Positions 45,501-55,761 of a stretch of DNA of 64,000 nucleotides are shown here, in pieces. The position numbers and the translations under genes were made by a program. This DNA is from Jejuia sp040720935 (GTDB lineage Bacteria > Bacteroidota > Bacteroidia > Flavobacteriales > Flavobacteriaceae): assembly GCF_040720935.1 (NCBI RefSeq), contig NZ_JBFDAE010000011.1:100228-164227 (forward strand), written 5' to 3'. Below the pieces are notes generated by a model that searched no databases, had not been told where the DNA came from, and saw nothing but the letters and a program-made list of their open reading frames with translations. Within the stretch, counting starts at the first letter, position 1; every line of letters begins with the position of its first letter.

Positions 45501-48500
45501 CACTATTTCTATCAGCGGAAGCGGATGTGCACCTATTACAAGCGACGTTTCAGAAGTTGTCGTTCTAGATGATCCCATAATTTCATCACAACCAGTAGTG
45601 TCCCAAACACTTTGTCAAGGCACGACACCCCAAGATTTAGAAGTAACTGTAACAGGTGGATTGGGAACTCTCTATACCTATCAATGGTATAGCAATCCAA
45701 CTAATAGCAATACTGGAGGTGCTTTAATTTCAGGTGCAACAAATAGCACTTATTCCCCACCAACTGCATCTGTTGGCACACTTTATTATTATGTGGAAAT
45801 AACACAACCCGGGCCAGGATGTAGCGTGGTTAGTGATACTTCCGAAGTCATTATAAATCAGGCGCCAACCATCACTACACAACCAATTTCTGAAACCGTC
45901 TGTTTTGGCGAAACATTTAATACGCTTTCAGTAGGATACTCAAATGGTGTAGGTACACCAACTTATCAATGGTATAGCAATACAGTAAATGATGCTACAA
46001 CAGGAACAGCAATTGGAGGTGAAACAGGTACAACTTATACACCACCGTCTGGGACAGTTGGCACGATTTATTATTATGTGATTATTACATTTTCATCTGG
46101 GGGATGTACTGAAATAACATCTGCGATCTCTGAAAACATGGTGAATGAAACGCCAAATATCAGCGATAAATCGGATGTGATTTGTAGTGGAAACGCATTC
46201 AATATCAGTCCAGATAGTTCTGGTGGAGATATCGCGCCTATTGGAACAACCTATACATGGACGAATCCTATTATTAACCCAGCAGCCACTATTACTGGTG
46301 CATCTGCAGAAATCACACCTCAAAGTTCTATTTCCCAAACGCTTACGAATACCACCACAAATCCGAGCATAGTAACTTATACTGTAACCCCTACTTTGGG
46401 AACTTGTATTGGTGTGGATTTTGAAGTTGAAATTACGGTAAATCCATCCATAAGCATCCTCACAAATCAAACCAATAGCGATTGTTATCTCGATAATGGC
46501 GGTGCGTTAGAGATTACTATTTCAGGAGGTGTACCGTTTGCAACTGGAAATCCGTATCAAATTAATTGGACAGGACCAAACGGATACACCAATACGAATG
46601 AAGATATTTTCAACCTAGCGCCCGGAGATTATACGGTTTCAATTTTAGATGATGGTGGTTGTCCGTTTTCTGAAACATTTACAATTACTGAACCAGATGA
46701 ACTTGTTTTTAGTATGATAGATTTTGATCCTGAAACCATTTCGTGTTTTAATGCGAATGATGGAGAAATAGGTATTGAAGTTTCTGGAGGCACGACGCCT
46801 TACACTTATAATTGGACTAGAAATGGAGCCGCTTTTGCAACAACTGAAGACTTATCAAATTTGGATGAGGGTACTTATGAAATTACCGTGACAGATGCTA
46901 AAAACTGTTCCCCAATCGTTCAAAGCTTTTCTATTATTGAACCACCTGAATTACAGGCGAGTTTAGTAAATCAAGTGGATGTGATTTGTTTTGGTGAAGC
47001 TACTGGCGAAATTAACGTTGCTATTTCTGGTGGACGGCAAATTGAAATTTCTCCGGGTGTTTTTGATTACACTTATAGTTGGATAGGACCCAATGGATTT
47101 ACAAGTACCAGTCAAAATTTGACTGGTTTAATTGCGGGAACTTACAATTTAACCGTTACCGATAAATCTGATTGTACCGATACTTTAGAGGTTATTTTAA
47201 ATGAATCTGATGAAATTATTATTGATTATACGGCAACAGAAATAGAATGTTATGATGATAATGATGGGTCAATTACGATAAATAATATTTCAGGAGGAAA
47301 CCCACCATATACTGTAGCTTGGAGCAATTTAGGCTCTGGATTAGTGCAATCAAATTTATCTCCCGGAACATATATTATTACTGTGACTGATGCTACAGAT
47401 TGTGAAAAACAAGCCACTATAATCATTGCAGAACCACCAATTTTCCGAATAACACCTGATGTTACAAACGTGTCTTGTTTTGGTGCGAATGACGGTCGTA
47501 TCGTTTTAAATTTAGAAGGCGGCATTGACCCAGTTGATTTAAATTGGGATGATGATCCAACTGCTGGCGTAGAACGAAATAATATCGGTCCTGGAACCTA
47601 TACCGTAACCATTACCGATAGTAAACCGTGTATCATTACAGAAACCTTTGTAATTACTGAACCTGCTGAATTACAGGTTTCTGGAACAAAAACGGACGCC
47701 TTAGATTGTAATGATGCTAATAGTGGGGCCATAAATTTAATTGTAACAGGAGGCACATTGCCGCTCTCCTATTTATGGTCTAATGGCGAAACTACGGAGG
47801 ATTTAAATAACATTCCACCGGGAGATTATAGCATTACGGTTACCGATGCAAATAATTGTGAAGTTTCAGATAGTTTCACAATTAATAGATTTGAGCCTTT
47901 ACTCGTAGATGTAGAGGTCATCACAGATTTTGATTGTGATGCCAAAACTGTTGAGCAATCTTTTATAGCGAAACCAAGTGGTGGTGTACCGCCCTATCAA
48001 ATCAATTGGTCTAACGGAACTGTTAGCGGTGCAAATAATGAAATCATGGAAACGGATAATAACGGACTCGTTATTATTGATGTCACCGATAGTATGGGAT
48101 GTTCCACATCATTTTCATACAATGTAAATATTCCTGAATTGGGCGATCCTGATTTTACACTAAGTTCAACTGCTTTCAGCACTTATGGATTTTATTCTAT
48201 AGAAGATCCTATTCAATTTACAAATACGTCAACTGGAGATTTTGTAAGTGTGTCATGGAATTTTGGAGATGGGAATTTTTCAAGTGAAGAAAATCCTATT
48301 CACATCTATAAAGCTATTGGCACTTATGAAGTGATCCAAACTGTGACGTATCCTTTTGGCTGTGTTTATACAAAACTAATTATACTTGATGTCGAAAAAG
48401 GATATAGCTTAATGATGCCAAATGCGTTTACACCAAATAATGATGCCTTAAATAATTATTTTCTGCCATCACAAATTGCATTATCCAATATGGAACTCAA

Positions 48501-48678
48501 TATCTATGATACTTGGGGAGGCATGATTTATTCTGAAAAAGGAGATGACTTAAGAGGATGGGATGGCAAAATAAAAGATGCAAATGCTGAAAACGGGAAT
48601 TACTATTATACCTTTTCTGGAGACACATTTTATGGCGAAACCATTACGAGCAAAGGTGTTGTTGTTTTAATTAAATAG
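42574..48678 (+). CDS. Giant T9SS-secreted PKD/Ig/SprB-repeat adhesin with gliding-type C-terminal domain
   Basis: 2034 residues. An N-terminal signal (CFLVALFSSLIIASFFGL) precedes several PKD domains (YSWTFSGGG, FWDFGDGTTSNDRNPTH, VSWNFGDGNFSS). Four Ig-like repeats of about 98 residues each contain YQWYSN (near 838, 937, 1035 and 1131). SprB-type repeats (CFNANDGEIGIEVSGGTTPY, CYDDNDGSI, CFGANDGRI, CNDANSGAI) cover about 1300-1775. The last 90 residues (MPNAFTPNNDALNNYF to SKGVVVLIK) are the gliding-motility-associated type B sorting domain. It is probably a cell-surface adhesin exported by type IX secretion. A PorP/SprF-like gene follows after 5 nt. Confidence 0.93.
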   Translation: MLKKCFLVALFSSLIIASFFGLNFTEYQDFQSVNKGLSFINHNSSKLVLPPSATISGTTDVCINSTPQPEITFTGSGGTAPYTFTYTLNGGGNLTIVTTGSNDSVDLAVSTATAGTFTYQLVSVEDSLGDVTNLNSSATITVNELPTVDFTFNNDDTCSGTPVNFTSNVTGAAPFSYSWTFSGGGSSTSNNPTHEFTSLGCGNQIFNATLTVTDNNGCTASIMKQVTVRQKPLLEFYDVDSRFDPFNNCGNNTTDPSYTINVDIDNVSTCLNSYDVDWGDGSPVETGVTFPASHTYTQLGSFNMDITGNGTNCDNTVRYLIKNSSNPTGSIVNPGNTVNLCTPANPLEFAIGSWASNPPDTNYFVDFGDGASAIYSQAQLEASIYFNAADPVNSQDFPIPHTYTSTSCPDFYTVVLLITTSCGQTNLTAGPIIILRKPEVDFEDPPTSCVNTPVLFENTSLDGYTNNCAVNDGYFWDFGDGTTSNDRNPTHTYTTTGTFTVSLYAENSCGVTNTVTKTICIEPELVADFTLDSANGCTPLAVQATNTTDLTDSCGGVTYLWEVAYTPGFCGTSFGQWRFTNGTDEASASPSFEFISAGTYTLTLTTTNTCGTDSVSQNIEVKRPPTNTINAIADFCGTASITPTANVNTCAPVSETITYSWDFPGGTPATANTLDPGTIVYNTPGNYQVTFSVTSSCGTTTDTEDFVINEIPTLTNTDLTQTICSGTDTAPVNLTSDVTGTTYTWTATAPAGVTGFIPNGNSDVIPAQTIFNSNTTSEDVTFTITPSNGTCAGASVNLVITVDPAPAYTTQPQSEIICLNGPINQLSVAVNGPGTPTYQWYSNTVNNTTTGTAISGETNATYTPPNNPVGIVYYYVIASFTSGAGCNEITSNVATIEIVDGIQIDTNPIATQSICVGGDVTTDLSVTHSGGTGTVTYQWYSNTTNSNTGGTPIAGATGINYQPPTFTTSGTYYYYITISISGSGCAPITSDVSEVVVLDDPIISSQPVVSQTLCQGTTPQDLEVTVTGGLGTLYTYQWYSNPTNSNTGGALISGATNSTYSPPTASVGTLYYYVEITQPGPGCSVVSDTSEVIINQAPTITTQPISETVCFGETFNTLSVGYSNGVGTPTYQWYSNTVNDATTGTAIGGETGTTYTPPSGTVGTIYYYVIITFSSGGCTEITSAISENMVNETPNISDKSDVICSGNAFNISPDSSGGDIAPIGTTYTWTNPIINPAATITGASAEITPQSSISQTLTNTTTNPSIVTYTVTPTLGTCIGVDFEVEITVNPSISILTNQTNSDCYLDNGGALEITISGGVPFATGNPYQINWTGPNGYTNTNEDIFNLAPGDYTVSILDDGGCPFSETFTITEPDELVFSMIDFDPETISCFNANDGEIGIEVSGGTTPYTYNWTRNGAAFATTEDLSNLDEGTYEITVTDAKNCSPIVQSFSIIEPPELQASLVNQVDVICFGEATGEINVAISGGRQIEISPGVFDYTYSWIGPNGFTSTSQNLTGLIAGTYNLTVTDKSDCTDTLEVILNESDEIIIDYTATEIECYDDNDGSITINNISGGNPPYTVAWSNLGSGLVQSNLSPGTYIITVTDATDCEKQATIIIAEPPIFRITPDVTNVSCFGANDGRIVLNLEGGIDPVDLNWDDDPTAGVERNNIGPGTYTVTITDSKPCIITETFVITEPAELQVSGTKTDALDCNDANSGAINLIVTGGTLPLSYLWSNGETTEDLNNIPPGDYSITVTDANNCEVSDSFTINRFEPLLVDVEVITDFDCDAKTVEQSFIAKPSGGVPPYQINWSNGTVSGANNEIMETDNNGLVIIDVTDSMGCSTSFSYNVNIPELGDPDFTLSSTAFSTYGFYSIEDPIQFTNTSTGDFVSVSWNFGDGNFSSEENPIHIYKAIGTYEVIQTVTYPFGCVYTKLIILDVEKGYSLMMPNAFTPNNDALNNYFLPSQIALSNMELNIYDTWGGMIYSEKGDDLRGWDGKIKDANAENGNYYYTFSGDTFYGETITSKGVVVLIK

Positions 48679-48683
48679 AAGAA

Positions 48684-49682
48684 ATGAAGGTAAGACTATA
48701 TATATTGATCATAACTGCTTGCTTTTGTTTTAAGGCACATGCACAAGACCCTGTTTTTACACAATATTTTATGATGCCCGAAAGTTTGAACCCTGCGTTT
48801 TCAGGGTTTGAACAAGCTACCTATTTTGGAATCATGCACAGGACCCAATGGCCACACTTGGATTTAAAAGTAGATACCGAATATGCGTTTTTAAATACAT
48901 GGTTAGAAACTATTGGTGCCGGCGTTGGGTTTAGTGTTTTAAACCAGCGTGAAAACAGTACGAATTACAACCATTTTCAGTTCAATGGGAATTTTGCATA
49001 TATCGTTAGATTGTCCAACGATTGGTATTTCAGACCCGCTATTGAAGTGGGTTATGGTATGAAATCCTTTAATTTTAGAAATTTGGTTTTATCCGATCAA
49101 ATCAATATTAATGCAGGCACTATAAATCCAACCACAGCAGACCCTTTTGCAGCTAACGCAAATTCAAATATTGGTTTTGTTGATTTTACAGCAGGTTTTG
49201 TATTCGACAAACGAAACACCAGAAACGATACCGATTTATGGTTAGGTGCTGCGATAAAACATTTAAACAGACCAAATATCTCGTTCATTGATGGAGACAA
49301 TGTGCCGTTGGATATATTTTATACCGTTCACGCCAATTATAGATTTCCGTATTATGATTATAACGATATGATTTTTTCGGCAAATTATATGCAACAAGGC
49401 GCTTATAACCGTTTGGATGTCGCTGCAACTGCAAAATTGGACAAACTATTTTTAGGTGCTATGGCTGTTACAAATCCTGCTAGAAATAGTGGCAATAGCC
49501 ATTTATTAACATCCGTTAATGTTTTTGCGGGATTGGAATTTGAACGTTTGCGTTTTGGGTTTTCTTATGATTTCAATACTTCAAACATTGGAAGAACTGA
49601 TGGTGTTTTTGAACTTTCTATTACTTATTTGGCAGATTGTTTGATTTGTAGAAATCCTACGAATTATGAACGGAGGAAGTAA
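48684..49682 (+). CDS. PorP/SprF-family type IX secretion partner protein
   Basis: 332 residues with signal MKVRLYILIITACFCFKAHA. The family start QDPVFTQYFMMPESLNPAFSG is clear, followed by a barrel-like strand pattern and the terminal FELSITYLADC. PorP/SprF proteins sit in the outer membrane and are typically encoded next to the large type B adhesins whose display they assist, as SprF does for SprB. It starts 5 nt after the adhesin stop, so the two form an operon. Confidence 0.93.
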   Translation: MKVRLYILIITACFCFKAHAQDPVFTQYFMMPESLNPAFSGFEQATYFGIMHRTQWPHLDLKVDTEYAFLNTWLETIGAGVGFSVLNQRENSTNYNHFQFNGNFAYIVRLSNDWYFRPAIEVGYGMKSFNFRNLVLSDQININAGTINPTTADPFAANANSNIGFVDFTAGFVFDKRNTRNDTDLWLGAAIKHLNRPNISFIDGDNVPLDIFYTVHANYRFPYYDYNDMIFSANYMQQGAYNRLDVAATAKLDKLFLGAMAVTNPARNSGNSHLLTSVNVFAGLEFERLRFGFSYDFNTSNIGRTDGVFELSITYLADCLICRNPTNYERRK

Positions 49683-49685
49683 AAC

Positions 49686-49778
49686 TGTCTTTGTCATTAC
49701 GAGGGAAGTATGACCGAAGTAATCTCAGGCAACAAAAGTGAAATCCTAGATTGCTTCGTTGCACTCGCAATGACGGAA
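49686..49778. repeat. Imperfect palindromic dispersed element (GTCATTACGAG...CTCGCAATGAC)
   Basis: The outer arms GTCATTACGAG and CTCGCAATGAC are near-complementary, with an inner GAAGTAATCTC and AGATTGCTTCG pair. Related AGATTGCTTCG/CGCAATGAC words recur at 56070-56150. Confidence 0.6.
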
Positions 49779-52040
49779 TTACTCCGCTCCCAAAAGCGAT
49801 TGAGCAAACTTTTTAAATCGCCAATTATGATGTTTAGCAGCTTGTTGTAAATTCTTGTTACAATCATCATTACAAGCTTTTATTTCATTTAAATATTGAA
49901 ATGCATTTTGTCGCACTTCAAAACCATATTTCGGACTTGTATAATCTGTCAACTCCTTAAAATATTGTGTTTTGTTTTCAGGTTGATAATCGTCAGTAAT
50001 TAAAGCGAGTGTTAACCAAAGAATTCGAACGTTTTTATTATTGAAACCCTGAATTTCTTTTGTTTTATCTAAGTATTTATGTCTGTCTTCTGGAAAGTTT
50101 TTCCATAAGTTGAATAAGGCGGTTTCTATAGTGATATAGGATTTGTCGTTTAGAAGTGATTCATAATCTGTTTTTAATTCTGAAGGGATTTCTAAAAGAG
50201 ATTGAGCAATAGCTTGACGAATTTTTATTTCCTCTAAATTGAATGCAGTTTTAAAAACAATAGATTTATTTAGAAATAGTTCTTTTCCAAGTAGATTTAT
50301 AGTTTTCTTTCTAAGAAAAATATTATTCTCCATAGACAGTACATGATTATATATTTTAATTCTTTCCCTTTCATCAATTTGTTCAATATTATCCAACACA
50401 AATATTTTATCTAAAAAATTAGATGAAAGCATGAATCTATTAAACCAACCTTTACTAGTATCTTCTATTCTTATATTTAGAAGCTTGTCAAAGCTAGGAT
50501 TAGGAATAATTGATTTTGCTTTATGATCAAATATATCTAACCCTTTTTTAGAAATTAGAGTTTGATATTCTGAACTAATTAAGCTTCCTTGATTGTTTTT
50601 ATCATTCCATTTATAAAAGTCAAACTTAATAGGAATAGCAAAATCATTTTTCGATATAGTATATGAACCGAAGGAATTATCAAAAAATTTAATTTCTACT
50701 TTTGGCAATTTTTCACTTTCTAACCAAACTTTCACAAATTCATCCAAATTCGCTCCACTAGCGGTTTCAACCTCACTTATAAAATCATCCGTCTCAACAT
50801 TTTTAAATTGATGCTTCTTTAAATAGCGCTTAACTCCTTTTTTAAAAGCGATATCCCCTACTTTTTCCCGTAACAAATGTAACACCCAAGCCCCTTTTTT
50901 ATAAAACGTGGTGCTACTAGATTTTGGGTCTAATAACGAAGTGCTTCCACCTGCCTTATCTTGTGCTACTAATTCTTGCGCATATTCGTAGAGTCTCCAG
51001 TAGTAATACTCGTCACCAAAAACTTCTCGTTCTGCTAATAGCGCATAATAGGTAGCAAAACCCTCTTGCAACCAATGGTGTGTTCCAGAAGTAGCCGTTA
51101 CTAAATTCCCAAACCATTGGTGTGCTAATTCATGTGCATTGATGTTCACAAAATTCTTATCAACAAACGCAATGGAATCTACAACAAAAGCATCTGAATA
51201 AATATTAAGACTTGTATTTTCCATACCAGCGTACAGAAAGTCCTTTACCGGTACCATTTTGTAATTTTGCCACGGATATGGCACACCAATTTCATCTTCT
51301 AGAAAATCGAATAGTTGTTTGGTGTAGCGATAGGTTGGTTCGAATTTTAAGGAATCTTCTGGGTAGAAATACATTTCTAAAGGAATGCCGCTATTTGAAT
51401 ACGCTACTTTTTTATTGTATTTACCAATGGCGAGAGCAACTAGATAGCTTGACATGGGGTTTTGCATATCATAATGCCACTTATTATAATACCCTGTTGT
51501 GTCCTTTTCAATTAATTTCCCATTTGAAATTACTTCAAATCCTTTAGGAGGGTAAGTGATGTTTATATCAAACTCAATTTTCTCATTCATATCATCAATG
51601 GATGGCATCCAATTACTGGTATATTTACCTTGACCTTGAGTCCATACCTGCCGATTATCTTGAAGAGAATCATTGTTTTTCCAGTCAATAAAATAAATTG
51701 CTTTTTTTGGGTTGTTAATGGACCAAAAAACTTCTAATTTGTGAGTGTTTTTAGCTTTGAATGAATGCTTTATCGTAAACTTTTTTCCATCATAAATACT
51801 GTCTTGTTCTTCCTTATCTAAAGAACAATAAATTAGGTCAAATCCTTTAGCGTCAATGAATATTGAATCTATATCTTTTAAAATATCAAACTCATAAGAT
51901 ATAAAACCTCCAACTCCAATTTCTCCTTTATCACTAAAACCAATTTCAACTTTTGCGGTTTTAAAATCAACATATTTTGTTTGTTGGGAAAATCCCAAAA
52001 ATGATATGAATAAAAAGAATAATACTTGGCTAAATTTCAT
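49779..52040 (-). CDS. M1-family metallo-aminopeptidase
   Basis: 753 residues. Signal peptide MKFSQVLFFLFISFLGFSQ. The zinc site is HELAH (His303, Glu304, His307) with Glu326 in WLQEGFATYY; the substrate-binding AGMENTSLNIY (GAMEN-type) precedes it. A C-terminal HEAT-like helical region follows (about 550-753). It removes N-terminal residues from peptides in the periplasm or at the outer membrane. Confidence 0.94.
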   Translation of the reverse strand: MKFSQVLFFLFISFLGFSQQTKYVDFKTAKVEIGFSDKGEIGVGGFISYEFDILKDIDSIFIDAKGFDLIYCSLDKEEQDSIYDGKKFTIKHSFKAKNTHKLEVFWSINNPKKAIYFIDWKNNDSLQDNRQVWTQGQGKYTSNWMPSIDDMNEKIEFDINITYPPKGFEVISNGKLIEKDTTGYYNKWHYDMQNPMSSYLVALAIGKYNKKVAYSNSGIPLEMYFYPEDSLKFEPTYRYTKQLFDFLEDEIGVPYPWQNYKMVPVKDFLYAGMENTSLNIYSDAFVVDSIAFVDKNFVNINAHELAHQWFGNLVTATSGTHHWLQEGFATYYALLAEREVFGDEYYYWRLYEYAQELVAQDKAGGSTSLLDPKSSSTTFYKKGAWVLHLLREKVGDIAFKKGVKRYLKKHQFKNVETDDFISEVETASGANLDEFVKVWLESEKLPKVEIKFFDNSFGSYTISKNDFAIPIKFDFYKWNDKNNQGSLISSEYQTLISKKGLDIFDHKAKSIIPNPSFDKLLNIRIEDTSKGWFNRFMLSSNFLDKIFVLDNIEQIDERERIKIYNHVLSMENNIFLRKKTINLLGKELFLNKSIVFKTAFNLEEIKIRQAIAQSLLEIPSELKTDYESLLNDKSYITIETALFNLWKNFPEDRHKYLDKTKEIQGFNNKNVRILWLTLALITDDYQPENKTQYFKELTDYTSPKYGFEVRQNAFQYLNEIKACNDDCNKNLQQAAKHHNWRFKKFAQSLLGAE

Positions 52041-52080
52041 AGAGTGAATATAGCAAAGTTTATTTCAAAATGCTATAGAC

Positions 52081-52123
52081 TAAAAAAGGAAGTAAATTAT
52101 GCTTTGAAAAATTTACTTCCTTT
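52081..52123 (-). terminator. Intrinsic terminator after the LRR/T9SS gene
   Basis: A perfect 14-bp stem AAAGGAAGTAAATT/AATTTACTTCCTTT with an 11-nt loop, followed on the minus strand by a T-run. Confidence 0.9.
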
Positions 52124-52167
52124 GGTTCTCCCTTAGAATTGATTAATAGCGTATTTGTATAATTTAG

Positions 52168-55100
52168 TTATTCAACAATAATTTTTTTAATGATACTAAG
52201 CTCCCCAGAAAATATTTTTACCAAATACAATCCTGATACTAAATTACTAACGTTTACTTTTGAAGTGTCTTTAATTTCAAAAACACGATTTCCAAGTATA
52301 GAATAAACTTCGACTTTATTTATTTGTATTTTAGAGTTTATAGTAAGAATATCATCAACTGGGTTTGGGTGAACTGAAATTGATTGAACTAAATCTTTTT
52401 CTATAGATAATGCTTGGTGCTCATAACTCACTTCAAAGTCATCTACATACAATTTATCTTGACCAATAGTATTATAATGTCTTACAATAATTCCAATGTT
52501 TTTACCTGCAAAAGAAACAGGAATAGATGCATTAATGTCTTTTCCACTCCCATTCCCACCAACAGTCAATGTTTCCTCATGAATTTTATTATCAAATGAT
52601 TGTCCTAAAGCCTCATCAAAAACATATATGGCAAAATGTTCTGCTGGTTTTGTAGCATTTGAAGCCTCAACATTTAGTGAAAAAGAAATGGAAGCTACTT
52701 GCGCTGGGATTGTTATAACTCCTGTTGGAGTTATAAGTAAATTATCTGGAGTTAAGTTACCAACATTAGAGTCCCAAGATTTTGAAAAGAAACGCGAACC
52801 ACCACTAGAGAATCCTTTACTTAATGTACCTCCACCCTCTACTTCCCAATTAAAAGTATCTAAGTCGTTATCAGTAGTAACAAAGCTTGATGTATCATCT
52901 AAACTAGAAGACCATAAAACACCACAATCTTCACTAAAACTGGTTTGTGGGTCTATATTTGCCCAATTTGTTGTACTCCAAGTTGAATCATCAACTTGAA
53001 TGCAAGTTAGGTCTGGATTATTTGTTGCGTCGAAATTATAATCTGGGTTTACATTTTGGTCTATAAGAGAATTAAATCCATTTTTTGCAATAAAAACTTC
53101 CAAAAGGTTATCACTACAATCTACAAATACTAACTTAGCGTTGTTAGAAATATCAAAACTTGTCAATAAATTATTCTTGATATATATCCACTGTAAATTT
53201 GGAAAAATTGATAAATCAATCTGATTTATTTTATTGTTAGCGCATTCTAATTCTATAAGAGAGGTGTTATTTGATAAATTCAGTTCTGAAAGCAGATTGT
53301 CAGAGCAATACAAATATTCTAATTTTGGATTATTACTTAAATCTATAGAAGTAAATTGGCTTTCTCCTATATCTAAATCAGTAAGCAATATGTTGTTGGA
53401 TAAGTCAAGACTTGAAATTGTGTTTTTATTATATGCCCCTCCACTATATGAATAATTCCCACAATATAAACCTCTTAATTTTGTATTAAATGTTAAGTTA
53501 ATATCTGAAAGTAAATTTGAGCTTATATCTAATTCTTCTAACAATAAATTTTGAGTAACATTAATACTCGATAAAGCATTAAAGTTACAAGAAAACTCAG
53601 TTAATAAAAGGTTATTAGCTAAATCAATATTACTCAACAGGTTATTTGCGCAGTTTAGATTAGTTAAAGCAACAAAATCTTCAACACCTGTTAAATCTGC
53701 TATATTTTTCCCTTGTACATCTAATGTTGTGATATAATCTACATCACTTGTTAAAACCTGCCCATTAATTGTCCCATCACTATCAATACTTAAATCAATT
53801 AAAGCTTGTTCAAAATTTGAATCAGGAATTGAAGTAATCAAGCCATCACATTTTAGACCAAAACTAGTTTGTTCATCAATATTCGTCCAATTAAGATTTG
53901 ACCATGCAGGGTCATCAACTTGTACACATGCTAGATTGGGGTTTTCTCTTGCGTAAAAATTAATAAAATTTAAATTATTTCCATTTTTAACATTTAATAC
54001 TGTTAACTGATTTCTTTCGCACACAAGGTATTTTAAATTAAGGTTTTTACTCAAATCTAAAGATGTTAAATTATTATCAAAACATATTAATGATTCAAGT
54101 GATTTAAACTCCTTTATGTTCGATAAATCATTTATCTCTTTTGACCTAACATCTAAGCCAGTTAGATAAGCTATGTCTTGCTTAAAAACTGTTTGATTAA
54201 TAATGCCATCTGAATCAACCCCTAAATCTATTAGTGCTTGCTCAAAATTTGCATCTGAAATTGTGATATATTCATCTGTTAAACACCCAATTGCATCTAC
54301 AGTTTCTCCAGCAGGCGTATAAGGGCATTTGTCATTCTCATTTAAAACTCCATCGTTGTCGTGATCATTACTACTACAATCAACGGCAAATGGTGTTTTT
54401 GTATGAATCAACCAATCATTTGGTAAATTGTTAAATTGATTTTGAGAGACAGTAATACAGCCATATAAATTTTCATCAGCACTTATAGTTATCAGATTAG
54501 TCCAATCTGATACATCCAAAGAGTTTAATTGATTTGAACTACAATTAAAACTCATCAAATTAGCAATTGGGTTTCTAATAATAGCCAATATTTGATTATT
54601 AGCTATGTTTAAATCTGAAAGTTTAGAATTTTGAGATACGTCAATAAAAGTTAATAGATTATTGCTAGCATTTAATACAGTTAAATCTGGATAGCTATCT
54701 ACACTAACTTGATTAAGTTGGTTAGAACCACAGTACAACTCAATTAAGTTTAAATTACTACTTAAATTTAAAGATGTTAATTGATTACTTGAAACATTGA
54801 CGTGAGTTAAATTTGGATTGTTGCTATTGTTTATAAATGAAATATTGTTATTGTAAGCTACAAGGTTTTCCAATAAAGGATTTGATGTAATATCCACAGA
54901 AGTTAATTTATTACTCCCAACATTTAAATAAGATAAATTGGCATTGTTACTTAGGTTGATTTCCAAAAGTTTATTGTTGAGTAAATTTAGGCTATCTACT
55001 TCTGCGAAATCTTCAATTCCTCTTAGACTAAAAATGTTTTTACTATTTAAATCCAAAGATTTTAAAGAAGATATTTCGCTTGTTAGCACCTGCCTGTTTA

Positions 55101-55761
55101 TGGTTCCATCTCCGTCTATGTTTAAATCAATCAAAGCTTGCTCAAAGTTATAGTCTGGAATAAAAGTATATTCATTAGAAATATTACACCCATATTCATT
55201 TACAGATAAACCACCTTGTGTTTGAGGGCACAGATCCATATTATTTATAACACCATCATTGTCATCGTCTGAATTACAATTCAAATTATAATTAGCTTTT
55301 TCATCTTTACGCCAAAGAGGAGAAAATGAATAGTTATCTATTTGATTTTGATTTGCTGTTATACAGTTTAAATTATTGGTGTCGCAGAATAATCTATCTA
55401 AAATTGTGTTTAAACTAACATCAAGTGAGGTAAGTTGGTTATTAGAAACAACTAAATAAGTTAACTTTGAGTTATTACTAACATTTATAGAAGTTAAATT
55501 ATTATTAAAACATATAAGTCTTTCCAAATTAGCAAAACTTTCAATACCACTTAAATCTGAAATATTCTTAAAAGTAACATTTAAATAAGTAATATCAGAA
55601 ATATCACTGGTCATAACCTGTCCATTCACAATTCCATCACTATCAATATTTTGGTCAATTAGTGCTTGCTCAAAGTTTGAATCAGGAATAGCTGTAGTTT
55701 GTGAATAAGAAAAGTTTAAGAAAAAGAAAAGAATAACTAAAAGAGAGTAAAATTGTTTCAT
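52168..55761 (-). CDS. Leucine-rich-repeat surface protein with type A T9SS sorting domain
   Basis: The frame opens at 55806, but the ATG at 55759-55761 gives a textbook signal peptide (MKQFYSLLVILFFFLNFSYS) and is chosen (1197 residues). The body is built from four modules, each opening with a line like IPDSNFEQALIDLSIDSDG (about residues 24, 203, 501 and 645) and continuing with LRR-type repeats (NNLTSINVSNNSKLTYL and similar). Thrombospondin-3-like Asp-rich calcium motifs (DDDNDGV, DHDNDGV) separate modules. A galactose-binding-like domain with VDDFEVSYE precedes the C-terminal type A sorting domain (SISVHPNPVDDILTI to IIKKIIVE). It is expected at the surface or secreted, perhaps binding ligands. 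Confidence 0.9.
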   Translation of the reverse strand: MKQFYSLLVILFFFLNFSYSQTTAIPDSNFEQALIDQNIDSDGIVNGQVMTSDISDITYLNVTFKNISDLSGIESFANLERLICFNNNLTSINVSNNSKLTYLVVSNNQLTSLDVSLNTILDRLFCDTNNLNCITANQNQIDNYSFSPLWRKDEKANYNLNCNSDDDNDGVINNMDLCPQTQGGLSVNEYGCNISNEYTFIPDYNFEQALIDLNIDGDGTINRQVLTSEISSLKSLDLNSKNIFSLRGIEDFAEVDSLNLLNNKLLEINLSNNANLSYLNVGSNKLTSVDITSNPLLENLVAYNNNISFINNSNNPNLTHVNVSSNQLTSLNLSSNLNLIELYCGSNQLNQVSVDSYPDLTVLNASNNLLTFIDVSQNSKLSDLNIANNQILAIIRNPIANLMSFNCSSNQLNSLDVSDWTNLITISADENLYGCITVSQNQFNNLPNDWLIHTKTPFAVDCSSNDHDNDGVLNENDKCPYTPAGETVDAIGCLTDEYITISDANFEQALIDLGVDSDGIINQTVFKQDIAYLTGLDVRSKEINDLSNIKEFKSLESLICFDNNLTSLDLSKNLNLKYLVCERNQLTVLNVKNGNNLNFINFYARENPNLACVQVDDPAWSNLNWTNIDEQTSFGLKCDGLITSIPDSNFEQALIDLSIDSDGTINGQVLTSDVDYITTLDVQGKNIADLTGVEDFVALTNLNCANNLLSNIDLANNLLLTEFSCNFNALSSINVTQNLLLEELDISSNLLSDINLTFNTKLRGLYCGNYSYSGGAYNKNTISSLDLSNNILLTDLDIGESQFTSIDLSNNPKLEYLYCSDNLLSELNLSNNTSLIELECANNKINQIDLSIFPNLQWIYIKNNLLTSFDISNNAKLVFVDCSDNLLEVFIAKNGFNSLIDQNVNPDYNFDATNNPDLTCIQVDDSTWSTTNWANIDPQTSFSEDCGVLWSSSLDDTSSFVTTDNDLDTFNWEVEGGGTLSKGFSSGGSRFFSKSWDSNVGNLTPDNLLITPTGVITIPAQVASISFSLNVEASNATKPAEHFAIYVFDEALGQSFDNKIHEETLTVGGNGSGKDINASIPVSFAGKNIGIIVRHYNTIGQDKLYVDDFEVSYEHQALSIEKDLVQSISVHPNPVDDILTINSKIQINKVEVYSILGNRVFEIKDTSKVNVSNLVSGLYLVKIFSGELSIIKKIIVE

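Noticed and set aside
46093..46470. Minus-strand ORF of 125 codons in the giant adhesin
   Set aside because: Antisense to repeat-rich coding sequence; composition follows from the repeats on the other strand.
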